A DNA stretch of 64,000 nt from Desulfurococcales archaeon (GTDB taxonomy: Archaea; Thermoproteota; Thermoprotei_A; Sulfolobales; WAQK01): contig JALWQH010000002.1 in the NCBI GenBank assembly GCA_027083135.1, forward strand, positions 1-64,000, given 5' to 3'. The translations under genes and the position numbers were made by a program. Positions 15,986 to 23,765 of the stretch are shown here, in pieces. The notes below the pieces were generated by a model that was not told the DNA's origin, made no database searches, and saw only the letters and a program-made list of their open reading frames with translations. The stretch's first letter is position 1. The number at the start of each line of letters is the position of its first letter.

Positions 15986-17275
15986 TTGGCTGAGGAGAGG
16001 TTTGACGTAGTAGTTGTAGGGGGAGGGCCTGCAGGCCTATCAGCAGCATATTTTCTATCTAAGGCTGGGTTCAGCGTAGCCGTACTGGAGAGAGGCGGCA
16101 GGCTGGGCTCCAAGAACATGTTCGGCGGACGCATATATTCCCATGTCTTCGACAAGTATTTTCCAAGCGGCTGGAGAAATGAGGCGCCCGTAGAGAGGTG
16201 GGTTAGGCGTGAACGTTTCTCCCTCCTCTGTAAGGGACAGGCTGTAAGCATGGAGTACTGGGCGTCAAGAAGCCCTGGGAAATATGATAGCTTTACAGCA
16301 TTCCTCACCAGGTTTCTGGAATGGATGGGCAGCCTCGTTGAAAGCGAGGGAGGCCTGATAGCCACTGGAGTGAAGGTTGATAAGCTGAAGATCAGCGAGG
16401 GGAAAGTTATAGGCGTGGAGGCAGGTGGAGACGAGCTTGAAGCAGGCTACGTGCTTATAGCTGAGGGCATAAACACCATTCTCTTAGAGCAGCATGGCCT
16501 TCGCCCAAGGCCGCGGTTAGAGTCAACAGCCATAGGTGTTAAGGAGGTTATAAGGCTTGGCGAGAACACCATAAATAAGAGGTTTAATCTCTCAGGCGGG
16601 GAGGGTGTAGCACAGTTATTTCTAGGAGACTTCCTTAAAAATGCGAGAGGAGGGGGCTTCTTATACACAATGAAGGATTATGTCACCCTAGGCGTAGTCG
16701 TGAGGCTGGGCGACATAGGATCATCGGAGATAAGTGTAAGAGATGTGGCTGAGGATCTGAGGCTTCATCCATTCATTAAAAGCATGCTTGAAGGCGGAGT
16801 AATGGTGGAATACTCCGCGCATCTTGTAAGAGAAGGGGGGACAAGGGATCTCATGGACAAGCCTTATGGGCCCGGCTACATGGTTCTAGGCGATGCTGCA
16901 GGCTACCTCTTAAACACAGGCTTCTCTATACGTGGAGTCGATCTCGCAGTGGAGACGGGGAGACTTGCAGCAGAGGCTGCGGCTAAATGCTTGGAGAAGG
17001 GTGGAGAACCAACCTGCACATCGCTTTACGGAGAGATGCTTAGAAGAAGCATTGCTAGAAGAGTCTTAGAGAAATATAAGATGCTCCCAGAATTCATGAA
17101 TAATTATAGACTCTACGCTATTTACCCCCAGCTAGCATGCAGTACTCTTGCAGGCATATATACAACCGATGAAGAACCCCTTAAACTATGGGAATCGCTT
17201 AGCCGTGCCCGTAAGGGTAAGATATCCCTTATCTCAATGCTCATGGATCTCCTAAGAGGTGTGAGAGCACTATGA
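15986..17275 (+). CDS. fixC: ETF-quinone oxidoreductase-like flavoprotein FixC
   Basis: 429 residues. The N-terminal dinucleotide motif VVVVGGGPAGLSAAYFLSKAG binds FAD; the C-terminal GYMVLGDAAGYLLNTGFSIRGVDLAVETG is the second FAD motif of the geranylgeranyl-reductase/ETF-QO superfamily. In EtfABCX complexes this subunit reduces quinone at the membrane surface. TTG start at 15986 follows GGGGAG; the stop overlaps FixX in ATGA, supporting fixed stoichiometry. A stand-alone geranylgeranyl reductase is ruled out by the neighbours. Confidence 0.85.
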   Translation: MAEERFDVVVVGGGPAGLSAAYFLSKAGFSVAVLERGGRLGSKNMFGGRIYSHVFDKYFPSGWRNEAPVERWVRRERFSLLCKGQAVSMEYWASRSPGKYDSFTAFLTRFLEWMGSLVESEGGLIATGVKVDKLKISEGKVIGVEAGGDELEAGYVLIAEGINTILLEQHGLRPRPRLESTAIGVKEVIRLGENTINKRFNLSGGEGVAQLFLGDFLKNARGGGFLYTMKDYVTLGVVVRLGDIGSSEISVRDVAEDLRLHPFIKSMLEGGVMVEYSAHLVREGGTRDLMDKPYGPGYMVLGDAAGYLLNTGFSIRGVDLAVETGRLAAEAAAKCLEKGGEPTCTSLYGEMLRRSIARRVLEKYKMLPEFMNNYRLYAIYPQLACSTLAGIYTTDEEPLKLWESLSRARKGKISLISMLMDLLRGVRAL

Positions 17276-17562
17276 GCAGCTCAGGCAAGCTAAGCGTTGA
17301 GGAGAGGCTCGCCTTAGATAAATTCGAGATCTATAGCAAGCCGCACATAATTGTGGATAAAGACAAGTGTCTTAAATGCCCGGAGAAACCATGCGTGAAA
17401 GCCTGCCCCGCAGGGCTATACACTGTGGATGAGGAGGGGAGGCTGCAATTCAATTATGAGGGATGCCTTGAATGCGGGGCCTGCAGGCTCATATGCCCCT
17501 ACAACGCCGTCAAGTGGAGCTACCCTCCAGGAGGCTTCGGAGTCCACTATCAGTTCGGCTAG
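17272..17562 (+). CDS. fixX: FixX ferredoxin-like protein
   Basis: 96 residues. Eight cysteines form two sets: C33, C36, C41, C45 (CLKCPEKPCVKACP) and C65, C68, C71, C75 (CLECGACRLICP). The second set is a normal [4Fe-4S] motif; the first has an enlarged spacing typical of FixX. It passes electrons between FixC and the rest of the complex or quinone. Coupled to fixC by ATGA overlap; it closes the operon that starts with acyl-CoA dehydrogenase. Confidence 0.88.
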   Translation: MSSSGKLSVEERLALDKFEIYSKPHIIVDKDKCLKCPEKPCVKACPAGLYTVDEEGRLQFNYEGCLECGACRLICPYNAVKWSYPPGGFGVHYQFG

Positions 17563-17614
17563 CATATTAGCCTCAAAGCAGATCTAAAAGCCCTGAGTCT
17601 AGAGATGATGTGAG

Positions 17615-18025
17615 ATGCCTTGCCCGTGGCTGAAGAACAATAGGTGTACCTCACCCAGGCTTGACAGGCCTTCATCAATGGTGGTCTCGGAGAGATGCTT
17701 CAGGAATGATCCCTCCTCCTACATGAGTTGTGAGTACTATGTTGATCCTCCATCTGAAAGGAGAAGCGATTTATCAGGTTTTGTCAGTAGGAGAAAAGTT
17801 GAGTTCGAGAAGGCTTCCTTCTTATCCCTAGTCCACGCCCTACCCACACCTGTTAAAAGCGAGTGCCCCTACTTCTCCTATGTTGAGAAGGGAGCATTAC
17901 ATGCAGCATACTGCCACGCATTAGATAGGTTTCTAGGAAGACACGAGGTTTGGAGATGCGTTAAATATTGGCGTACATGCCCTATAGCAAGGATTCATAG
18001 AAGCATAGTTGAAGAGCGAGGATAA
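17615..18025 (+). CDS. Double Cys4-module protein of unknown function
   Basis: 136 residues with exactly eight cysteines in two like-arranged groups: C3, C11, C28, C39 and C84, C100, C115, C122. Each group begins with a CP[WY] motif and has the order CP..C..C..C. That suggests two metal (zinc or Fe-S) modules from an internal duplication joined by a charged linker. No enzyme motif is visible. A related single module occurs in the gene at 43128-43463. The ATG at 17615 is the first codon before the first module. It lies 52 bp after FixX and may be read from the same message. Confidence 0.6.
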   Translation: MPCPWLKNNRCTSPRLDRPSSMVVSERCFRNDPSSYMSCEYYVDPPSERRSDLSGFVSRRKVEFEKASFLSLVHALPTPVKSECPYFSYVEKGALHAAYCHALDRFLGRHEVWRCVKYWRTCPIARIHRSIVEERG

Positions 18026-18126
18026 AAGGATAGATGTAAACAGGTTATAAGCTCCCACTCCAGGCGGAAGAAAAGCGGTTTTAGATTTTTATATTACCTT
18101 AATAATTAATGTCCGAGGGATGTAAA

Positions 18127-18858
18127 ATGAGCCTAAGCTCCATTGAAAGAAGCGTGAGAGAGGCTGAGCGGACAGACTATAAAATGCCTGTATGGCTGCC
18201 ATTCATACCGATACTCTTCATAATCATAGGCCTTATGGCCATGTTCGCTGGCAGAATGGCTGGGATGACCGCAGGCATCGGGACAGCCATGGCTTTCTTC
18301 CTGCTGGGTGTGCTGGTAAACCTGTATGTACTCTACAAATGGATCTGGCGTAGAAACGAGCATTTTAGGAGAACCCTACTCCTATATAACTCAATAGCCG
18401 ACTACATAGAATCCAAGGGGTATAAGGAGGGAGCCGTTAGGCTGCGTGACGAAGCTAGGAGAATGGAGATCTATCAGGGTGGAGAGAAAGGAGCTGTTCT
18501 CTGGACTATCCTAGGCTCCATAGTGCCGTTCGTCATATACTATGTCTACCACTTCCTCAACAAAGACTTTGTACACCATGATAGAGAGGAGAGAATAATA
18601 CTAGAGCAGATTGACAGGCTTCTCAAGGATGCAGGCCTAGAAGGCCTTGACCTAGGATTTACCAGTGTAGGAAGATTCCCTGAGAGGAGCACAATACTAT
18701 ATTTCATACTATCATTGATAACGCTGAACATATTCACACTATACTGGGTCTACGTCCTTACAAAGGATCCTAATGAACACTTCGACGCACATCGAATCCT
18801 AGAGCAAAAAATACTTGAACGCTTGGAGAACCTCCCCCAGGCAAGTACTGAGGAATAA
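18127..18858 (+). CDS. Integral membrane protein, DUF4234-like
   Basis: 243 residues from the ATG at 18127, chosen because GAGGGAT lies six bases upstream; an in-frame ATG at 18109 is possible with a leaderless message from the TATA-like TTTTTATAT (18086-18094). About four membrane segments in two pairs: around 22-42, 48-70, 120-142 and 187-210. The second and fourth pairs contain similar phrases (IVPFVIYYVYHFLNKDFVHHDREER; LNIFTLYWVYVLTKDPNEHFDAHR), pointing to a duplicated unit as in DUF4234-type proteins. Function unknown. Confidence 0.6.
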   Translation: MSLSSIERSVREAERTDYKMPVWLPFIPILFIIIGLMAMFAGRMAGMTAGIGTAMAFFLLGVLVNLYVLYKWIWRRNEHFRRTLLLYNSIADYIESKGYKEGAVRLRDEARRMEIYQGGEKGAVLWTILGSIVPFVIYYVYHFLNKDFVHHDREERIILEQIDRLLKDAGLEGLDLGFTSVGRFPERSTILYFILSLITLNIFTLYWVYVLTKDPNEHFDAHRILEQKILERLENLPQASTEE

Positions 18859-18985
18859 TTGTCTCAGAGACCCTAAGGTCAAGAGCAACATAGCTAGTAG
18901 TTCAGCATGTTTTTCGGTCTACGTTAAGGCTTATCTTTAAGCCTAGACGTAGAAGCACAGATAATAATGAACCCTAGAAACACCG
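18859..18985. other. Noncoding spacer
   Basis: About 130 bp between the stop of the membrane-protein gene and the end of the small minus-strand gene. It contains near 18914-18950 a T-rich segment and a loose inverted repeat (TCTACGTTAAGGCTTA against TAAGCCTAGACGTAGA, 18919-18954), which could form a hairpin of about ten pairs and act as a bidirectional terminator. Confidence 0.4.
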
Positions 18986-19111
18986 CTAAGGTGATAGGGT
19001 GAGAGCAGCCATAGTTTCATAGTAGTCGTATTCGTCCAGATCCCTTGCAGTCAGCTTTACTCTAGGCCTATGCTGCCTGGAGGTCTTCTTCATAAGCTTA
19101 TATGCATACAT
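18986..19111 (-). CDS. Unannotated 41-residue basic/tyrosine-rich protein
   Basis: A small frame from ATG 19111 to TAG at 18986. The protein begins MYAYKLMKKTSRQHRPRV and continues with KLTARDLDEYDYYETM, a basic half followed by an acidic, Tyr-rich half. Support comes from its signals: GGTGAT lies five bases before the ATG, and a TATA box (TATATAAA in minus sense, 19145-19152) sits at the right distance for a short leader. No family is recognised. It may be a small regulatory or nucleic-acid-binding protein. Confidence 0.5.
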   Translation of the reverse strand: MYAYKLMKKTSRQHRPRVKLTARDLDEYDYYETMAALTLSP

Positions 19112-19144
19112 GTTATCACCACTATTGTCTTATGGTTATCGGGG

Positions 19145-19152
19145 TTTATATA
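19145..19152 (-). promoter_or_regulatory. TATA box of the 41-residue gene
   Basis: TATATAAA in minus sense, 34 bp before the ATG at 19111. Archaeal spacing places the transcript start near 19122, leaving a leader of about ten bases that holds the GGTGAT ribosome site. Confidence 0.5.
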
Positions 19153-19217
19153 GGTTTGTACCCATAATTTCCTTGATAGGCTTAGTCTATTGACGAAATA
19201 AAAAAGGTTAGGCTAAG

Positions 19218-21197
19218 CTATTTTCCCTTGAACTGGGGTTTTCGTTTGGAGAGGAATGCGTCTATCCCTTCATGCGCGTCCTCTGTTGCAAATAGGAGGC
19301 CGAAGAGCTCTGCCTCTATTTTTAATCCCTCTTCCAGTGGAAGGCTTGAGGCTTCTTTAACCGCTCGTTTAGCTGCCTGCAGCGCTATTGGAGGCTTCTC
19401 AGCAAGCTTTAAGGCTAATCTCCTAGCCTCCTCTTCTAATCTTTCAGGCGGCACGATCTTGTTGATAAGGCCTATTCTATAGGCTTCCTCGGCTCCTATC
19501 ATGTCTCCCATCATCACCAGCTCTAATGCTCTTCCTACACCTATTATTCTTGGAAGCCTCTGCGTTGCGCCTGCTCCTGGGATGAATCCTAGGTTTATTT
19601 CAGGCTGCCCTAGCCTAGCCTCGGAGGAAGCTATTCTCAGATCGCATGCTAAGGCCAGTTCGAGTCCTCCTCCAAGAGCGTATCCATTTATTGCAGCTAT
19701 GAATGGTTTAGGCGACCTATCTATATGTAGCAGTATTTCTTGGAAGCGTCTTGAAAACCTGTATGCATCTATGGAATTCATGTTCTTAAAGCCGGATACA
19801 TCGGCTCCGGCGCAGAAGGCTCTGCCCTCACCGCTCAGTATCACTGCTCTTACCTCATCATTCTCCAGAACTGTTTTCACAGCTTTGTCTAGATCCTCCA
19901 GCATGGTTGATGTGAGTGCGTTGAGCTTGCTAGGCCTGCTTAGAATAATCCATGCTATTGGAGGCTCTACCTTAACCGCTATATCTCCTATCTTCTCCAC
20001 TCTAACCTCACCGTACTGGTAGAATCCTTTACCAGTCTTCACTCCAAGCATGCCTTCTTCAACCATGTGTTTAATCATGGGGTGCGGCGAGTATTCCTTC
20101 CATCCCGTCTTCTTCCAGAGCTTCTCGAGAGAACTCATTATTCTATCTAAGCCGATCTCGTCTGCAAGTTTGAAGACTCCTTTAGGCCAGCCTAATCCAA
20201 GCTCTGTTGCAACATCTATGTCCTCCTTGCTTGCCACTTCTTGCCCTAAGATCCATGCAGCCTCGTTTATGGGGGGAGCTACCAGGCTGACGGTATCTAC
20301 TACTGCCTTATCTTCGGATAACGCTGGCTTAACGAAGCGTCCTGGCTCGGGGTACTGGTAGAATCCTTTACCAGTCTTCACTCCAAGCGAGTTCTCCCTG
20401 TACTTCTCTTCTAATAGGGGGCATATGTGGATCTCCACTCCCCTCTCCTTCATAGCCTTCATGATTAAGTAGAAGACATCTATGCCGCTATAATCAAGGA
20501 GTTCGAAGACCCCCATAGGGAAGCCCAGCTTATATCGTGCCGTGGCATCTACCTCCTCGATTGAAGCCTCCCCTGCGTGCACCAGCCTGCATCCCTCGTT
20601 AAGCAGCCTTACCAGTATGCGGTTAACCACGAAGCCTGGAATATCCTTGGATACAAGTATGGGTTTCTTGCCGAGGCTTTCAACAAAACTCTTAGCTGTT
20701 TCAACAGTCTCGCTGCTTGTCTTCTCCCCCCGAATGATCTCGACTAACCTCATTATTACAGGAGGGTTGAAGAAGTGTATGCCGATAACCTTGTCTGGAC
20801 GCCGAGTAGCCGCTGCAAGCTCGCTTATAGGCAGGCTGCTTGTATTAGTAGCTATGATAGTATGAGGCGGAGCTGCTTTATCAGCCCGGCTGAACACGTT
20901 TTTCTTAAGCTCCATTTTCTCAGGTACAGCCTCTATAATTAGATCAGCGTTTCCCACAGCCTCTTCCAGGCTTAGAGTGGTGGTTATCCTTGACATCACA
21001 TCCTCTACGCTCTCCTTAAGCCTCCCCTTCTCACCCAGCTTTCCAAGACTCCACCTTATCCTGCGCAACGCGTTTTCAAGGAACTCCTCCGCTATATCCA
21101 TGAGCACAACATTGTAGCCGCTTATAGCTGCGACCTCGGCTATGCCGTGACCCATTGTGCCAGCGCCGATAACAGCTATTCTCGAAATTCTATCCAT
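19218..21197 (-). CDS. 3-hydroxyacyl-CoA dehydrogenase / enoyl-CoA hydratase fusion
   Basis: 659 residues from ATG 21197, which has GGTGA upstream; the frame runs back to 21260 without a signal. The N-terminal Rossmann domain (IAVIGAGTMGHGIAEVAAISG) and 3HCDH domain oxidise 3-hydroxyacyl-CoA with NAD. Two C-terminal 3HCDH repeats follow, each ending LGVKTGKGFYQY. The last 250 residues are a crotonase domain with the oxyanion hole (FCAGAD, ALGGGLELA) and both catalytic Glu positions (GGGLEL and QPEINLGFIPG). Such fusions are common in archaea and would carry out two steps of beta-oxidation or the C4 pathway in a 4-hydroxybutyrate-type cycle. Confidence 0.92.
   Translation of the reverse strand: MDRISRIAVIGAGTMGHGIAEVAAISGYNVVLMDIAEEFLENALRRIRWSLGKLGEKGRLKESVEDVMSRITTTLSLEEAVGNADLIIEAVPEKMELKKNVFSRADKAAPPHTIIATNTSSLPISELAAATRRPDKVIGIHFFNPPVIMRLVEIIRGEKTSSETVETAKSFVESLGKKPILVSKDIPGFVVNRILVRLLNEGCRLVHAGEASIEEVDATARYKLGFPMGVFELLDYSGIDVFYLIMKAMKERGVEIHICPLLEEKYRENSLGVKTGKGFYQYPEPGRFVKPALSEDKAVVDTVSLVAPPINEAAWILGQEVASKEDIDVATELGLGWPKGVFKLADEIGLDRIMSSLEKLWKKTGWKEYSPHPMIKHMVEEGMLGVKTGKGFYQYGEVRVEKIGDIAVKVEPPIAWIILSRPSKLNALTSTMLEDLDKAVKTVLENDEVRAVILSGEGRAFCAGADVSGFKNMNSIDAYRFSRRFQEILLHIDRSPKPFIAAINGYALGGGLELALACDLRIASSEARLGQPEINLGFIPGAGATQRLPRIIGVGRALELVMMGDMIGAEEAYRIGLINKIVPPERLEEEARRLALKLAEKPPIALQAAKRAVKEASSLPLEEGLKIEAELFGLLFATEDAHEGIDAFLSKRKPQFKGK
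20013..20049 (-). repeat. Copy 1 of a 37-bp perfect direct repeat inside the fusion gene
   Basis: The 37 bases at 20013-20049 are identical to 20352-20388, 339 bp (113 codons) away in the same frame. Both encode LGVKTGKGFYQY, the end of the duplicated 3HCDH C-terminal domain. Perfect DNA identity exceeds what protein constraint needs. Confidence 0.9.
20352..20388 (-). repeat. Copy 2 of the 37-bp perfect direct repeat
   Basis: Identical to 20013-20049; see that entry. The surrounding sequence of the two domain copies is much more diverged, so the identity is local. Confidence 0.9.
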
Positions 21198-21274
21198 GAT
21201 TTTCACCAAGTCGAGATATAAGTGGGGAGCACGATAAAAATAGGTTTCAACCCTTATCACACGGTATGTTTAGC

Positions 21275-22009
21275 TCAGCATCCCAGCAGTGATTTGATCT
21301 TAGAGATCATGGCCTCCTTTTCGCTCAGCTCCGCCATCAGCTTATTATTCTCTTCCTCAAGCTTAGAGGCCTTGGCAGCCTCTGCCTCCAGGTTCTTAAC
21401 CTTCTCATGGAGCCTTCTATTCTCCTCTTCGAGTTCTTTAAGGGTCTCTTCGAACTCCGCCATCCTTTTCTCAAGCTCCTCTGGAGATACAGCTTCTTTC
21501 AGCCTGCCTCTCAGCCTATTATTCTCCTCTACAAGCTCACTTATCTTCTTCTCCAGCTCCCTGATCCTCTTCTCCAGCTCCTCCGCCTTCTTTTCAGCTC
21601 TTCTGAGCTTCTCATACTCCTCTACGCTGAGATTTATGCCTGTGAATGGAACCACTAGTTTGAGCTCTCCTCTAGCAAGCTTCTCGTAGGTCTCTCTGAC
21701 AAGCTTCCCCGCCTTCGTCTTGCCTGAAAGATGCGCTCTTATCATGGTTTCGCTGCGCCCTATTTCATCAGCTATCCTGGAGACAGGGTATCCTGCCTTC
21801 TCCCTGGCAAGCGCTGCGGCAGCTATGGCTAGGCTGTCAGCCCATGTAGCTCTCTCAAAAGGATCTTTTATCAGGTCAACCACCTCGGGTCTGTAAAGCG
21901 TGCCTATTATCAGGGCTGTTTCAAGCTTCTGTATATCCTTCTTTCCCTCAGGGCGGAGAGGTACGTCGCTTAAATCTATCTCAACACGCTCTATATTCCT
22001 CTCAGACAT
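21275..22009 (-). CDS. Near-KaiC-type helix-turn-helix protein with long coiled coil
   Basis: 244 residues from ATG 22009, which has GGTGG just upstream inside a preceding ATG (22021). The N-terminal 110 residues hold a conserved archaeal DNA-binding-like region with a helix-turn-helix (AREKAGYPVSRIADEIGRSETMIRAHLSGKTKAG), which I associate with the domain found beside KaiC-like ATPases. Residues about 125-240 are an almost unbroken coiled coil of heptads (ELEKRIRELEKKISELVEENNRL onwards) ending SLLGC. It may dimerise and bind DNA. A KaiC-like ATPase lies 4.6 kb away at 26626. It is divergent from the gene at 22120. Confidence 0.7.
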   Translation of the reverse strand: MSERNIERVEIDLSDVPLRPEGKKDIQKLETALIIGTLYRPEVVDLIKDPFERATWADSLAIAAAALAREKAGYPVSRIADEIGRSETMIRAHLSGKTKAGKLVRETYEKLARGELKLVVPFTGINLSVEEYEKLRRAEKKAEELEKRIRELEKKISELVEENNRLRGRLKEAVSPEELEKRMAEFEETLKELEEENRRLHEKVKNLEAEAAKASKLEEENNKLMAELSEKEAMISKIKSLLGC

Positions 22010-22119
22010 GCTTCCACCCATATTACTATATTACAAGCGATCCAAGTAATTATTATTATCTCATTGATTTGCCTCAAGCCTTATAGGTGTAGATACATGC
22101 TAAGCCCTGGGATCAGGGC

Positions 22120-22536
22120 ATGCTTATGTCGGGTCTACAGGCATTGAAGCCTGAGGCAAAGATACATCTCTACAGGGTTGAGGCTGTTACAGCTAGGCTT
22201 AAAGCATATGCCTCTAAGCTCAGCGAGCTTGAGCACAGAGCCTTAAGTAAGGCTAAGAGGAGCGGTGAGCCTATGAGGACGCTTTACCTCAGGGAAGCTG
22301 AGAACGCTAGGCTTAGCCGGGAACTCATGGAGCATGCAGCATTGATGCTTGAACACCTAGTCAGCATAATTGGAAATAGGGGTGTGGACGCTCCTACTGT
22401 ACGATTAGCAATAGATGATGCCCTGGAAAAAATATCGAAGATGAAGCTGAGCAGCATGGTTTCAGGAGGCCCCGCAGCACTGCTAGCGGAGGCTGAGTCA
22501 AGCCTATACGAGCTTAGAAATATTGGAGGAGCGTAA
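22120..22536 (+). CDS. Small all-helical protein, possibly ESCRT-III-like
   Basis: 138 residues, nearly all amphipathic helix. The pattern HLYRVEAVTARLKAYASKLSELEHRALSKAKRSGE, then YLREAENARLSRELMEHAALMLEHL, resembles the basic first hairpin of Snf7/CdvB-type proteins, and can be laid beside the clearer CdvB-like gene at 30937. It is short for that family, and the similarity is only in pattern, so this is a suggestion. It overlaps or abuts the winged-helix gene downstream, so the two are likely one operon. Confidence 0.5.
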   Translation: MLMSGLQALKPEAKIHLYRVEAVTARLKAYASKLSELEHRALSKAKRSGEPMRTLYLREAENARLSRELMEHAALMLEHLVSIIGNRGVDAPTVRLAIDDALEKISKMKLSSMVSGGPAALLAEAESSLYELRNIGGA

Positions 22537-22600
22537 CACATTATCCGGGATCGGAAATCTATATCTATACCCGATGCGTCAAGGAACCTCGGTGTCCCTG

Positions 22601-22867
22601 ATGACATATAATCCAGGCGACAAGATAAGGCTCCGTGTACTCTACGAAGATCCAGACGTAGTAGTTGTAACAGCTCCGAACGAGGATGAGCTGAAGCAAA
22701 TCTTATTGGGGTTGCTTCATGAACGCCCCATGAACCTCAAGGAGCTTCACAGCGTTTTATCAGGACTAGCCAGCGAGGATAAGATAAGGAAGGCCCTTTC
22801 ACAGCTAATGGAGCAGAACAGGGTTATCATGGAGCATGATGGGAAATATAAGACTATAGGCATATGA
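22601..22867 (+). CDS. Small winged-helix protein
   Basis: 88 residues from ATG 22601, preceded by GGTG; in-frame starts further up (ATG 22574, TTG 22523) would overlap the previous gene. After a short beta N-terminus, residues about 28-88 read as a winged helix: DELKQILLGLLHERPMNLKELHSVL, then DKIRKALSQLMEQNRVI, then a wing HDGKYKTIGI. It is probably a DNA-binding or protein-docking module (a winged-helix end is also used by CdvB to bind other proteins). Target unknown. Confidence 0.55.
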   Translation: MTYNPGDKIRLRVLYEDPDVVVVTAPNEDELKQILLGLLHERPMNLKELHSVLSGLASEDKIRKALSQLMEQNRVIMEHDGKYKTIGI

Positions 22868-22913
22868 GGAAAAGCAAGGCCAGCCTCACAGGTGAAACCA
22901 CTTATTTCCACAG

Positions 22914-23561
22914 CTAAGCGGAAAACAAGTATGGTGCCAGCCATAATCCCTCCACAACGATTTTTGCGCCGGCTAGTCTCAGCAGGCCTCTAGGCTTGCA
23001 TCCAGTCTCCACACCTATCCCTAGCACACCTGCCCTCATACTGCTTAACATATCCATCCAGTAATCCCCTATCACAACAGCCTCACTGGGATCAGCCCCA
23101 TAATCCCTTAGTATTCTTCCAATAATTCTCTGCTTACCGAAGATCTCAGTTTCATCGATTCCATGTAAAGTATAGGTGGCGTCGACCAGGCCTTCTACCC
23201 CTAGTTCTCTGAGTTCCTTTTCAACTATGCTGCGAGGCGTTCCACGTCCCGTTGCAATAATGATTCTGGCACCCCATTCACGCATCTTCCTAAGAGCAGC
23301 ATATGCTCCCTTATATAGCCTGGACTCGCCTGGAAGAGGAATATAATTAAGCTTAAAATACATCCACACGCTCCTCCTATCACTAGGCTTCATTAGGGAG
23401 TCCAGCTTATCCCTGCAGAAAAGATCCACGAACTCGTTCCATCCAGGCCTCCTATAGCCGTGTATATTTAAGGCTTCCCCCAACACTCTATAGAAGCATC
23501 TAAGAGTATCAGCTAGAGTCATATCCAGATCCACAATAACTATCCTAGGCTTCAGCATCAT
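22914..23561 (-). CDS. HAD superfamily phosphatase
   Basis: 215 residues. Motif I is IVIVDLDMTLAD with both Asp, motif II is IIIATGRGT, and motif IV is VVIGDYWMDM. A helical cap lies between about 20 and 85. This is a Cof/Gph-like small-molecule phosphatase; the substrate is unknown. ATG 23561 is the second base-pair-level choice (MMLKP has two Met). Its upstream region, going to higher numbers, contains an 8-bp-stem inverted repeat at 23605-23642. Confidence 0.75.
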   Translation of the reverse strand: MMLKPRIVIVDLDMTLADTLRCFYRVLGEALNIHGYRRPGWNEFVDLFCRDKLDSLMKPSDRRSVWMYFKLNYIPLPGESRLYKGAYAALRKMREWGARIIIATGRGTPRSIVEKELRELGVEGLVDATYTLHGIDETEIFGKQRIIGRILRDYGADPSEAVVIGDYWMDMLSSMRAGVLGIGVETGCKPRGLLRLAGAKIVVEGLWLAPYLFSA

Positions 23562-23604
23562 CTCCTAACGGCGAAGAATACGCTATACCTCCATGATATA
23601 AGTC

Positions 23605-23642
23605 TTCCTGCCATGAGTTCTACACGGCTTCTGCGGCAGGAA
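23605..23642. repeat. Inverted repeat TTCCTGCC / GGCAGGAA
   Basis: Arms at 23605-23612 and 23635-23642 are perfectly complementary over eight bases, with a 22-base loop. It lies 44-81 bp upstream of the minus-strand HAD phosphatase start and could be a structured leader or operator. Confidence 0.45.
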
Positions 23643-23765
23643 ATATTCGTCAAGCTGGGAAAGGTGGAAACAGGTGCTTCTTAGACTAAATATAGGCTCT
23701 GAGGATTCGGAACCATTACCCATTATTCTATTAAATAATTCATGCTAAATATAACGTGATCAGGG

